Assembly (NCBI GenBank): GCA_030425185.1
Contig: JAUIAU010000009.1
Coordinates: forward strand, 29,589 to 93,588
Direction of reading: 5' to 3'
DNA length: 64,000 bases
Source: Alphaproteobacteria bacterium
Lineage (GTDB): Bacteria > Pseudomonadota > Alphaproteobacteria > Rhodobacterales > Rhodobacteraceae
Positions 54,097 to 61,405 of the stretch are shown one piece after another. The translations under genes and the position numbers were made by a program. The notes beneath the pieces were generated by a model. It made no database searches. It saw only the letters and a program-made list of their open reading frames with translations, and was not told the DNA's origin. The number at the start of each line of letters is the position of its first letter. Positions within the stretch are counted from its first letter, which is position 1.

Positions 54097-54768
54097 GTGG
54101 CCGGCACCCGGACGTCACCCGAGCAGGGACAGGGACGCGACGCCTATGCCCGGCTCGTGGAGGAAATCCGCGCCGGAATCCTGAAGCCCCACGACCGGCT
54201 GCTCGAAACCGACCTCGCGGCGCGGTTCGGGATCAGCCGCACGCCGATCCGCGAAGCGATCCGGCAGCTGGAGGCCGATGGCCTCGTGGTCCACGTCCCA
54301 CGGGTCGGGGCCGCCGTGCGGGCGCTGGACTATGCCGAGGTGACCGAGCTGTACGAGATGCGCGCGGTGCTCGAAAGCACGGCCGCCCGCTTTGCAGCCC
54401 GCGCCGGGTCGGACATGGAGCTGGCAGAGCTGGCCGCCATCAATACCGAGATGACCACGGCGCAGGGGGATGTCGCGCGGCTCTACGAACTGAACCGTCA
54501 GTTCCACGGGGCCCTGCTGAACACCGCGAAGAACCGGTTCCTCGGCCAGGCCGTTCAGGCCGTGCAGAAGACCCTGCTGATCCTCGGCCCCTCGACGATG
54601 GAGGAAGGCGACCGTGCCGCCGAAGCCATCCGCGAACACGCCGCGATCCTCGACGCCCTGAGCGCCCGCGACGGAGACGCCGCCGAGAGCGCCATGCGCG
54701 CCCATATCGAAGCCGCCCACCGGGTACGGCTGCGCCAGTTCCGACGCCTTGCTGGGGAGACACCGTGA
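54097..54768 (+). CDS. GntR-family transcriptional regulator (FadR/FCD subfamily)
   Basis: A 223-residue protein from GTG 54097, with AAAGGA seven bases upstream. The N-terminal winged HTH reads DAYARLVEEIRAGILKPHDR, then DLAARFGISRTPIREAIRQL. The C-terminal FCD domain has LYEMRAVLESTAARFAARAG and LYELNRQFHGALLNTAKNRF, then histidines in IREHAAILDAL and MRAHIEAAH that usually bind a metal and the carboxylate effector. It is the first gene of the tcuAB-IDH operon (GTGA overlap) and divergent from the AbrB/GGT operon; an inverted repeat lies directly upstream. Likely the local regulator, with a di- or tricarboxylate as effector. Confidence 0.9.
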   Translation: MAGTRTSPEQGQGRDAYARLVEEIRAGILKPHDRLLETDLAARFGISRTPIREAIRQLEADGLVVHVPRVGAAVRALDYAEVTELYEMRAVLESTAARFAARAGSDMELAELAAINTEMTTAQGDVARLYELNRQFHGALLNTAKNRFLGQAVQAVQKTLLILGPSTMEEGDRAAEAIREHAAILDALSARDGDAAESAMRAHIEAAHRVRLRQFRRLAGETP

Positions 54769-56168
54769 CCGATCTGACCGACCTGACCGCAACCGACTGG
54801 GACGTGGTGGTGGTGGGCGGCGGCAATGCCGCGCTCTGCGCCGCCATCGAGGCCGCCGAACGGGGCGCGCGCGTCGTGCTCTTGGAAGGCGCGCCGAAGC
54901 CCTATCGGGGCGGCAACTCGCGGCATACCCGCAACTTCCGCTGCATGCATGGCGGTCCGCTTTCGGTGCTGACCGACACCTATGGCGAGGACGAATATTT
55001 CGACGACCTGATCCGGGTAACCAAGGGCGAGACCGACGAGGCGCTCGCCCGCCTGACGATCCGCACGTCCGAGGCCTGCCTGCCGTGGATGGAGGCGCAT
55101 GGCGTCCGGTTCCAGCCGTCGCTTTCGGGGACGCTGTCGCTCAGCCGGACCAATGCCTTCTTCCTCGGCGGCGGCAAGGCGCTGGTGAACGCCTATTACA
55201 ACACGGCGGAGGACCTCCGGGTGCGCGTGATCTACGAGGCGCAGGTCCGGCACGTCGACATCCGCGATGGCCATTTCCGCGCGGTCGAGGCCGAGATCGC
55301 GGGCAGTCCCGTCCGGATCGAAGGCCGCGCCGTCGTGCTGGCCTCCGGCGGGTTCCAGGCCGATATCGACTGGCTGGCCCGGGCCTGGGGACCGGCCGCC
55401 CGCAACTTCCTGATCCGGGGCACGCCCTACAATCGGGGCGTGGTCCTGAAGGACATGCTCGACCAGGGTGCCGAGAGTGTCGGCGACCCGACCCAGTGCC
55501 ACGCCGTCGCCATCGACGGACGGGCCCCCAAGTACGACGGCGGCATCGTGACCCGGCTCGACTGTGTGCCCTTCTCGATCGTGGTGAACAAGGACGGCGC
55601 GCGTTTCTACGACGAGGGCGAAGACGTCTGGCCGAAGCGCTATGCCATCTGGGGACGGCTGGTGGCCGCCCAGCCCGACCAGGTCGCCTATGCGATCATC
55701 GACAGTCAGAGCATCAACGACTTCATGCCCTCGGTCTATCCGCCGGTGGTCGCCGACACCATCAAGGGGCTCGGCCAGCAACTGGGCATCTCGGGCACGA
55801 AGCTGCGCGAGACGGTGGACGCCTTCAACGCCGCCTGCCGTCCGGGCCGGTTCCATGCGACCGAACTCGACGGGCTTGCAACCGAGGGGCTCACCCCGCC
55901 CAAGACCAACTGGGCGCGCCCGATCGAGAAAGGGCCGTTCTACGGCTACTCGCTGCGCCCCGGCGTGACCTTCACCTACCTCGGGCTGAAGGTGGACGAG
56001 ACCGCGCGCGTCACCGGCACGGGCGGGCGCTACGACAACGTCTGGGCCGCCGGCGAGATCATGGCAGGCTCGATCCTCGGTCAGGGCTACCTCGCCGGGT
56101 TCGGCATGACCATCGGGACCGTCTTCGGACGCATCGCGGGACAGGAGGCCGCTGCCCATGTCGCTTGA
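54765..56168 (+). CDS. tcuA: FAD-dependent tricarballylate dehydrogenase TcuA-like
   Basis: A 467-residue flavoprotein from GTG 54765 with GGGGAGA upstream. The FAD-binding motif WDVVVVGGGNAALCAAIEAA opens the protein, with GGNSRHTRNFRCMHGG behind it. The fumarate-reductase-like core and the FAD domain at the C-terminus (DNVWAAGEIMAGSILGQGYL) are intact. TcuA oxidises tricarballylate to cis-aconitate; related enzymes act on other 1,2,3-tricarboxylates. The next gene encodes the TcuB partner, with an 11-base overlap. Assignment to tricarballylate itself is not proven. Confidence 0.85.
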   Translation: MTDLTDLTATDWDVVVVGGGNAALCAAIEAAERGARVVLLEGAPKPYRGGNSRHTRNFRCMHGGPLSVLTDTYGEDEYFDDLIRVTKGETDEALARLTIRTSEACLPWMEAHGVRFQPSLSGTLSLSRTNAFFLGGGKALVNAYYNTAEDLRVRVIYEAQVRHVDIRDGHFRAVEAEIAGSPVRIEGRAVVLASGGFQADIDWLARAWGPAARNFLIRGTPYNRGVVLKDMLDQGAESVGDPTQCHAVAIDGRAPKYDGGIVTRLDCVPFSIVVNKDGARFYDEGEDVWPKRYAIWGRLVAAQPDQVAYAIIDSQSINDFMPSVYPPVVADTIKGLGQQLGISGTKLRETVDAFNAACRPGRFHATELDGLATEGLTPPKTNWARPIEKGPFYGYSLRPGVTFTYLGLKVDETARVTGTGGRYDNVWAAGEIMAGSILGQGYLAGFGMTIGTVFGRIAGQEAAAHVA

Positions 56169-57240
56169 TATCGCCTTTCCGCCGACCGCGACCGACGAGG
56201 CCCGCCGGCAGGTCGAGATCTGCAACGCCTGTCGCTATTGCGAGGGGTATTGCTCGGTCTTTCCGGCGATGTTCAAGGAACGCGCCTTCACCGACGCCGA
56301 CCTCACGCAGCTTGCGAACCTCTGCCACAACTGCCGGGGGTGCTACCACGCCTGCCAGTACACCGCGCCGCACGAGTTCGACCTGAACCTGCCCCGTGTG
56401 CTGGCGGAAGTGCGTGCCGAAAGCTGGGAGCGCTTCGCCTGGCCGGGGGCTTTCGCGGGCATGTTCCACCGCTCGGGCGTGGCGCTCGGGCTGGCCCTGA
56501 TCGCAGCACTTGCGGGCCTGTTCTGGGCAATTTCGACCCTGCGCCCAGCGTCCGGGGACGGGTTCTATGCCGCTCTCGCGCACGGCACGATGGTCACTAT
56601 CTTCCTGCCCGCCTTCCTGCTGCCGGTCCTCGCCTTCGCGGTCGGACTGCGGCGCTACTGGCGGGAAACCGGCGGCAGCCGCGTGACGCTGGCCCAGCTG
56701 ACCTCCGCGCTGCGCGATGCCGCCCGGATGAAGAACCTCGGGGGCGGACAGGGACAGGGCTGCAACTACGAGAAGGGCGACCGCTTCTCGAACGCGCGCC
56801 GCCATGCCCATCAGGCGATGATGTGGGGCTTCCTGCTCTGCTTCGCATCGACCTCGTCGGGCACGGTCATGCACTACGGTTTGGGAATGGAGGCGCCCTA
56901 CGGTCCCTTCGCGGTGCCGAAGCTGCTGGGGGTGCCGGGCGGCCTACTGATGGTGATCGGCGGCGCGGGCCTCGTGGCGCTGAAGCTGAAGGCCGAGCGC
57001 CACCTTGGCGCGCCGGAGCTCTGGGGCGGCGAAATGGCCTTCGTGCTGATCCTGACCCTGACGGCGCTGACCGGGCTCGCCCTCTATGCCGCGACCGGGA
57101 CCACGCTGGTGCCGGGCCTGCTGGCGGTGCACCTCGGGACGGTCCTCGCGTTCTTCCTGACCGCGCCCTATTCGAAGATGGCGCACGGCGTCTACCGCAT
57201 GGCGGCCCTCGTGCGGGACGCGCAGGGGCGCACTCCATGA
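56158..57240 (+). CDS. tcuB: Tricarballylate utilisation Fe-S membrane protein TcuB-like
   Basis: The 360-residue protein starts with two cysteine clusters, CNACRYCEGYC and CHNCRGCYHAC, which should hold two [4Fe-4S] centres. About six membrane helices follow, with histidines suited to haem binding (for example near AHGTMVTIFLPAF and RRHAHQAMMWGF). TcuB reoxidises the reduced FAD of TcuA by passing electrons to the quinone pool. It overlaps tcuA by 11 bases and the IDH-like gene by ATGA. Confidence 0.88.
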   Translation: MSLDIAFPPTATDEARRQVEICNACRYCEGYCSVFPAMFKERAFTDADLTQLANLCHNCRGCYHACQYTAPHEFDLNLPRVLAEVRAESWERFAWPGAFAGMFHRSGVALGLALIAALAGLFWAISTLRPASGDGFYAALAHGTMVTIFLPAFLLPVLAFAVGLRRYWRETGGSRVTLAQLTSALRDAARMKNLGGGQGQGCNYEKGDRFSNARRHAHQAMMWGFLLCFASTSSGTVMHYGLGMEAPYGPFAVPKLLGVPGGLLMVIGGAGLVALKLKAERHLGAPELWGGEMAFVLILTLTALTGLALYAATGTTLVPGLLAVHLGTVLAFFLTAPYSKMAHGVYRMAALVRDAQGRTP

Positions 57241-58298
57241 AGCTGCTGCTGCTGCCGGGTGACGGGATCGGCCCGGAGATCATGGGCGCCACCCGGACCG
57301 TACTGGCCGCCGCGGACCGCCGCTACGGCCTCGGGCTGGAGATGGAGGAGGCCGCGATCGGATTTGACGGACTGGCGGCAAGCGGGACTACGATCCCGGA
57401 CACCGTGCTTGCGGCCGCCCGCGCCGCCGACGGGATCGTGCTGGGGCCGGTCTCGCACAACGCGTATCCGCCTGTCGCAGAGGGCGGGCGCAACCCGTCG
57501 GGGGTGCTGCGCGTGGCCCTCGACCTGTTTGCGAACATCCGCCCGGCCGTGACCCGCGCGGTGTTGCCCAGCCCGCTGGGGCGGCCGTTCGACCTGGTGA
57601 TCCTGCGCGAGAACACGGAAGGTTTCTACGCCGACCGCAACATGCACGCAGGCCCCGGCGAGGTCATGCCCGACCCGGACATGGCGCTTGCCCTGCGCAA
57701 GATCACCCGGCGCGCGTGTGCCCGGATCGCGGACGCGGCGTTCCGCATGGCGGCCCTCCGCCCGGCGCGGCATGTCACGGCGGTGCACAAGGCCAATGTC
57801 CTGCGGCTATCGGACGGTCTGTTCCTCGAGGAGTGCCGAAAGCAGGCCGAGCGGCATCCGGACATCGCCTATGACGAGGTGCTGGTCGACGCCATGGCCG
57901 CCCACCTCGTGCGCGCCCCGGATCGCTACGATGTCATCGTCACCACCAATATGTACGGGGACATCCTGTCGGATCTCGCGGGCGAGTTGTCGGGCAGTCT
58001 CGGCCTCGCCGCGTCGCTGAACGCCGGGACCGATCACGCCATGGCGCAGGCGCAACATGGCAGCGCACCGGACATCGCCGGACGCGATGTGGCCAACCCG
58101 GCGGCCCTGATCGGTTCGGCGGCGATGCTGCTCGACTGGCTGGCCGAGCGGCACGACCGCCGGAACATGGCCGACGCCGCCGCGGGGATCCGGGCGAGTC
58201 TCGAGGCGGCGCTGGCGGATCCGGAGAGTCGCACGCCCGACCTCGGAGGGCGGGCGGGCACTGCGGCGATGGCGCGGGGGATCGCGGACAGTCTCTGA
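57237..58298 (+). CDS. Isocitrate/isopropylmalate/tartrate dehydrogenase family enzyme
   Basis: The 353-residue decarboxylating dehydrogenase begins MKLLLLPGDGIGPEIMGATR. VILRENTEGFYADRNMHAG contains the Arg and Glu of the substrate loop, VTAVHKANVLRLSDGLFLEE the catalytic Lys and helix, and YDVIVTTNMYGDILSDLAGE the Mg-binding aspartates. NAGTDHAMAQAQHGSAPDIAG and VANPAALIGSAAMLLDWL are family end motifs. The enzyme should oxidise and decarboxylate a 2-hydroxyacid with a neighbouring carboxylate using NAD(P). The sequence does not decide between isopropylmalate, tartrate, homoisocitrate or a new substrate. Last gene of the gntR-tcuAB operon. Confidence 0.88.
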   Translation: MKLLLLPGDGIGPEIMGATRTVLAAADRRYGLGLEMEEAAIGFDGLAASGTTIPDTVLAAARAADGIVLGPVSHNAYPPVAEGGRNPSGVLRVALDLFANIRPAVTRAVLPSPLGRPFDLVILRENTEGFYADRNMHAGPGEVMPDPDMALALRKITRRACARIADAAFRMAALRPARHVTAVHKANVLRLSDGLFLEECRKQAERHPDIAYDEVLVDAMAAHLVRAPDRYDVIVTTNMYGDILSDLAGELSGSLGLAASLNAGTDHAMAQAQHGSAPDIAGRDVANPAALIGSAAMLLDWLAERHDRRNMADAAAGIRASLEAALADPESRTPDLGGRAGTAAMARGIADSL

Positions 58299-58432
58299 CG
58301 GCCTCACGCAGTTGTGGGCTTCCCGGAGATGCCGCGGGCGTTGCGGGAACTGGATCGGTCGGGCTGGGCGGTGTTAGCCTTCCCCTGCCCCGGCGACTTC
58401 GGACCGAGACCCCACGCCCGCGAGGAGGCCGC

Positions 58433-58909
58433 ATGATCACCCGACGCCACGTTCTTCTGACCGGTTCCGCCACGCTCCTGACCGGGGCGGCTCTGCCCCG
58501 CGCCCCGGCCGAGGCACAGGGCCTTGCGCCAACCCGGACGATGCGGGGCGGCGCCAACAACTATCGTCCCGGCGCGCCGATCGTGGACCGGATCGGGGGC
58601 GGCGGCTTCTGGATGACCGGAACCGTCCGGCGAGCAGGCGACGGGATGCCGCTGGCTGGGCAACGAATCCAGATCTGGGCCCACACCACAGAGGGCCACG
58701 AGCGCGACTGGCACAGCCACGGCGCAACCCTGACGGACCGGAACGGCGTGTTCCGGCTGGAGATGCCGCAGATCGTGCCCGCGTTCGGCCAGCCGCACGG
58801 TCACCTCGCCTATGACAGCGGGGAGTTCCGCACGGTGTTCCTGCGCCCGGTCATGCCGCGTTCCGGCGACACCAGCCTCGAAGCCCATTTCGTCCTGGAA
58901 CCGGCCTGA
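58433..58909 (+). CDS. Tat-exported intradiol-dioxygenase-like protein
   Basis: A 158-residue protein with an N-terminal twin-arginine signal (MITRRHVLLTGSATLLTGAA). The mature part resembles a short intradiol ring-cleavage dioxygenase: TGTVRRAGDGMPLAGQRIQI is the beta-sandwich start. Candidate iron ligands are Tyr44 (NNYRPGAP), His122 and His124 (GQPHGHLAY) and Tyr127; extra histidines lie in GHERDWHSHG. It is shorter than normal catechol or protocatechuate dioxygenases, so a true ring-cleavage role is uncertain. GAGGAGG precedes the start. It sits 17 bases before the ferric-reductase-like gene. Confidence 0.65.
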   Translation: MITRRHVLLTGSATLLTGAALPRAPAEAQGLAPTRTMRGGANNYRPGAPIVDRIGGGGFWMTGTVRRAGDGMPLAGQRIQIWAHTTEGHERDWHSHGATLTDRNGVFRLEMPQIVPAFGQPHGHLAYDSGEFRTVFLRPVMPRSGDTSLEAHFVLEPA

Positions 58910-58926
58910 GGTCGGCGGGGTCGCGC

Positions 58927-59538
58927 ATGCACGCGGTCCGGGCAACCCTGATCTGGGGCGGATTGGTCCTGGCGCTCGCCGTGCCGCTGGGCGCGGCTGC
59001 GCTGAGCCCGCTGCTGGCGTGGCGCGACCCGATCTACATCACCGCCGGGTTCGCGGGGATCGTCGCGCTGTGCCTGATGCTGGTCCAGCCGCTGCTGATC
59101 CGGGCATGGCTGCCCGGGCTGACACCACCCCAGGCGCGCCGGGGTCATCGGCTGGTGGGCCAGGTGCTGACGGGGTGCGTCCTTCTGCATGTCGCGGGGC
59201 TCTGGATCACCAGCCCGCCCGACGTGATCGACGTGCTGCTCTTCCGCTCACCAACGCCGTTCGGGGTCTGGGGCGCCATCGCCCTGTGGAGCGTTCTGGC
59301 GACGGCCCTGATCGCCCCGCTGTGGACCCGCTGGCCGGGATTGCGGCGCCGCTGGCGCGTGACCCATGGCCTGCTGACCTTCGCGGTCGTGGCGGCCACC
59401 GTGGCGCATGTCCTGCCGATCGAGGGCACGATGGAGCCCCGGACCAAAGTGGCGCTCTGCGTACTGGTTATCGCCGGCTTCGCCGCGGCGGTCCCGACCC
59501 TAGTGACGGGACCCCGGCGGAGGAGCGGTGCCCGCTGA
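58927..59538 (+). CDS. Ferric reductase-like transmembrane protein
   Basis: The 203-residue protein has about six helices. Histidines form two pairs, His74/His88 and His147/His161, each 14 residues apart (GHRLVGQVLTGCVLLHV and THGLLTFAVVAATVAHV). This is the spacing used for haem b in ferric-reductase-like domains. No FAD/NAD domain follows, so it resembles the stand-alone MsrQ type, which passes electrons from the membrane to a periplasmic enzyme. The Tat-exported protein encoded just upstream is the natural partner. Confidence 0.75.
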   Translation: MHAVRATLIWGGLVLALAVPLGAAALSPLLAWRDPIYITAGFAGIVALCLMLVQPLLIRAWLPGLTPPQARRGHRLVGQVLTGCVLLHVAGLWITSPPDVIDVLLFRSPTPFGVWGAIALWSVLATALIAPLWTRWPGLRRRWRVTHGLLTFAVVAATVAHVLPIEGTMEPRTKVALCVLVIAGFAAAVPTLVTGPRRRSGAR

Positions 59539-59552
59539 CCGGGCGGGCGCGA

Positions 59553-61355
59553 CTACTCGATCTTGATGACGAGGGCATGGAGGTTGTAGTTGCCCAGGTC
59601 ATCCCAGGTCGGGCCGGGCACGACGGCGCCGGCCGTTTCCGCGTGATAGTGGGCAAACGCCATGAAGTGCTCTTCATTGTCCGTATTGCTCGGATTGCCG
59701 GCCATGAAGTTCGTGTAGTGGACGGGCTCGCCGGTCACCCAGACAAATCCGCCTCTGGGCTCTCTTGCCCCTTCGGTCTGATACATCCCGATCCAGGGAC
59801 CGAAGGAGTGGATGCCGCGCGTGTTGAGTTTCCACAGGCGATCATCCTGACGGATGAGATCGAAGATGAACTGGTTTTCGGCCGCGGACCCGATCGACGC
59901 GAGGTAGCCGCCCGCACGCTCGGCAAGGAGCTTGGCAGGCTGGAAATTGATCCCCCAGACCAGCGGAACGACATAGAGCCGCCCGTCGTGGAACCCGTAG
60001 ACGAGCTCATAGTTCTGGAGCTCGCGGACGGCCTTGAGCAGGCGGTCGTCGTTCTCGATGATGGCAAGCTGTTCGGGATCGTAGCGTCTGGCATCGGCCG
60101 ACGCTGCCACGATGGCCGCGCCACTTTCGAAACCTTCGAGCGTAACCTCGAGCGCGACCGCCGTTGCCTCGGTGATCACCCCTGTCGCCTGCAGTCCAAC
60201 GGCGGACTGGAAGCGGGACAGCGCGCGACGGGTGCGCGGCCCGACGGCCCCGTCCGGATTGCCCACGTCATAGCCCCGGGCGTTCAGCGCTTCCTGCACC
60301 TTGATGTTGTCGGCGCGCGACAGGCCGAGCGAGCGCTCCAGCGTTTCGGCCACATCGGCGGTGACGGCCACCGGCTGGCCCTCGACGACCTCCACGCCCG
60401 AGGCCGCGGCCAGCCGCACGACCTGAAGCCGTTCGCGTTCCGCGAGGGCGATTTCCCGGAAGTTGCCCTGCGGATAGCGCGACAGGTAGATGTCCCAGCC
60501 GCGCTGCGTCCCGATCGACAGCGCCGCTTCGAACAGGGTCTCTTCCTGCTGAAACGCCAGGGCAGCCCCGGCCCCGCCGGCGCCGAGGTTCAGGTAGATC
60601 TCGGTTACGAGATCGTTCGTCACCATCGGAACCTGTGCATCACCGGTCTCGGCCTTCACGTCCCGGATCACCCGCTTCATCAGCGACAGGACTTCGGCGT
60701 TCTCGGTCGGCAGGTGCCGGACCAGCGCCTCGGCGAAGGGCGAGTTGGCGCCGCTGCCGTCCTGGGCCACCTGCCCCGGCGCAGCCGAGAAGACGACCAT
60801 GGACCCTTCGGAGGTGGTCTGAACCGGCGCTAGCCCCCGGCTCATGGTCGCGCGGGTATCCGAGAAATTCGCACGGTAGAAATCGTCGGCCAGTGGATTG
60901 TTGCGGCAGGCGTCGACGAAGACCAGCGCCGCCCGGCTCTGCCGTTCGAGCATCGCGGTGACGCGCTCGAGATCGAGCGCCTCGCTGGTCACGTCGAACT
61001 CGGACTGCAACCGGGCATCCGTCCCGATCAGGTAGTTGCGCCCCTCGAACTGCATCCCGTGACCGGCGAAGTAGAACAGGGTGACATCGGCCTCGGCGTT
61101 GGTCCGCAGGAACTCGGAGAGCGCCCGGGTCATCTCGTCCCGCGTCAGGTCGTAGTGATCCGACACCGTGAAATCGAGGGCGCGCAGGGTGTCCGAGATC
61201 ACCCGGGCGTCATTGGCGGGGTTCCGGAGCGGCGAAGTATGTTCGTACTCGGAGTTGCCCACCACGAAGGCGACCCGGTTTTCCGCCAGCACCGGACCCG
61301 AGAGAAGGCATGCAAGGAGACCGGCGAGGACGAGGCGTGGAAGGGACATGCGCAA
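59553..61355 (-). CDS. Secreted caspase-family protease with peptidoglycan-binding and C-type-lectin-like domains
   Basis: A 600-residue protein with three domains. A signal peptide (to about VLAEN) is followed by a C14 caspase/metacaspase domain (27-255) with catalytic His99 (FYFAGHGM) and Cys150 (VFVDACRNNP). A linker (about 260-335) leads to a PG_binding_1-like domain (338-402; VQEALNARGYDVGNPDGAVG). The C-terminal C-type-lectin-like domain (about 450-600) has LLAERAGGYLASIGSAAENQ, GPWIGMYQTEG, FVWVTGEPVHYTNF, NPSNTDNEEHF and a closing TWDDLGNYNLHALV. The canonical CTLD cysteines are absent. AAGGAG precedes the ATG. It lies 50 bases downstream of a second caspase gene. Likely periplasmic or surface; substrate unknown. 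Confidence 0.85.
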   Translation of the reverse strand: MRMSLPRLVLAGLLACLLSGPVLAENRVAFVVGNSEYEHTSPLRNPANDARVISDTLRALDFTVSDHYDLTRDEMTRALSEFLRTNAEADVTLFYFAGHGMQFEGRNYLIGTDARLQSEFDVTSEALDLERVTAMLERQSRAALVFVDACRNNPLADDFYRANFSDTRATMSRGLAPVQTTSEGSMVVFSAAPGQVAQDGSGANSPFAEALVRHLPTENAEVLSLMKRVIRDVKAETGDAQVPMVTNDLVTEIYLNLGAGGAGAALAFQQEETLFEAALSIGTQRGWDIYLSRYPQGNFREIALAERERLQVVRLAAASGVEVVEGQPVAVTADVAETLERSLGLSRADNIKVQEALNARGYDVGNPDGAVGPRTRRALSRFQSAVGLQATGVITEATAVALEVTLEGFESGAAIVAASADARRYDPEQLAIIENDDRLLKAVRELQNYELVYGFHDGRLYVVPLVWGINFQPAKLLAERAGGYLASIGSAAENQFIFDLIRQDDRLWKLNTRGIHSFGPWIGMYQTEGAREPRGGFVWVTGEPVHYTNFMAGNPSNTDNEEHFMAFAHYHAETAGAVVPGPTWDDLGNYNLHALVIKIE

Positions 61356-61405
61356 CTCCTTGGCAGAAAGACTTTTCCGGACCGGCGCCGTCCGGGGGGT
61401 TCGGT

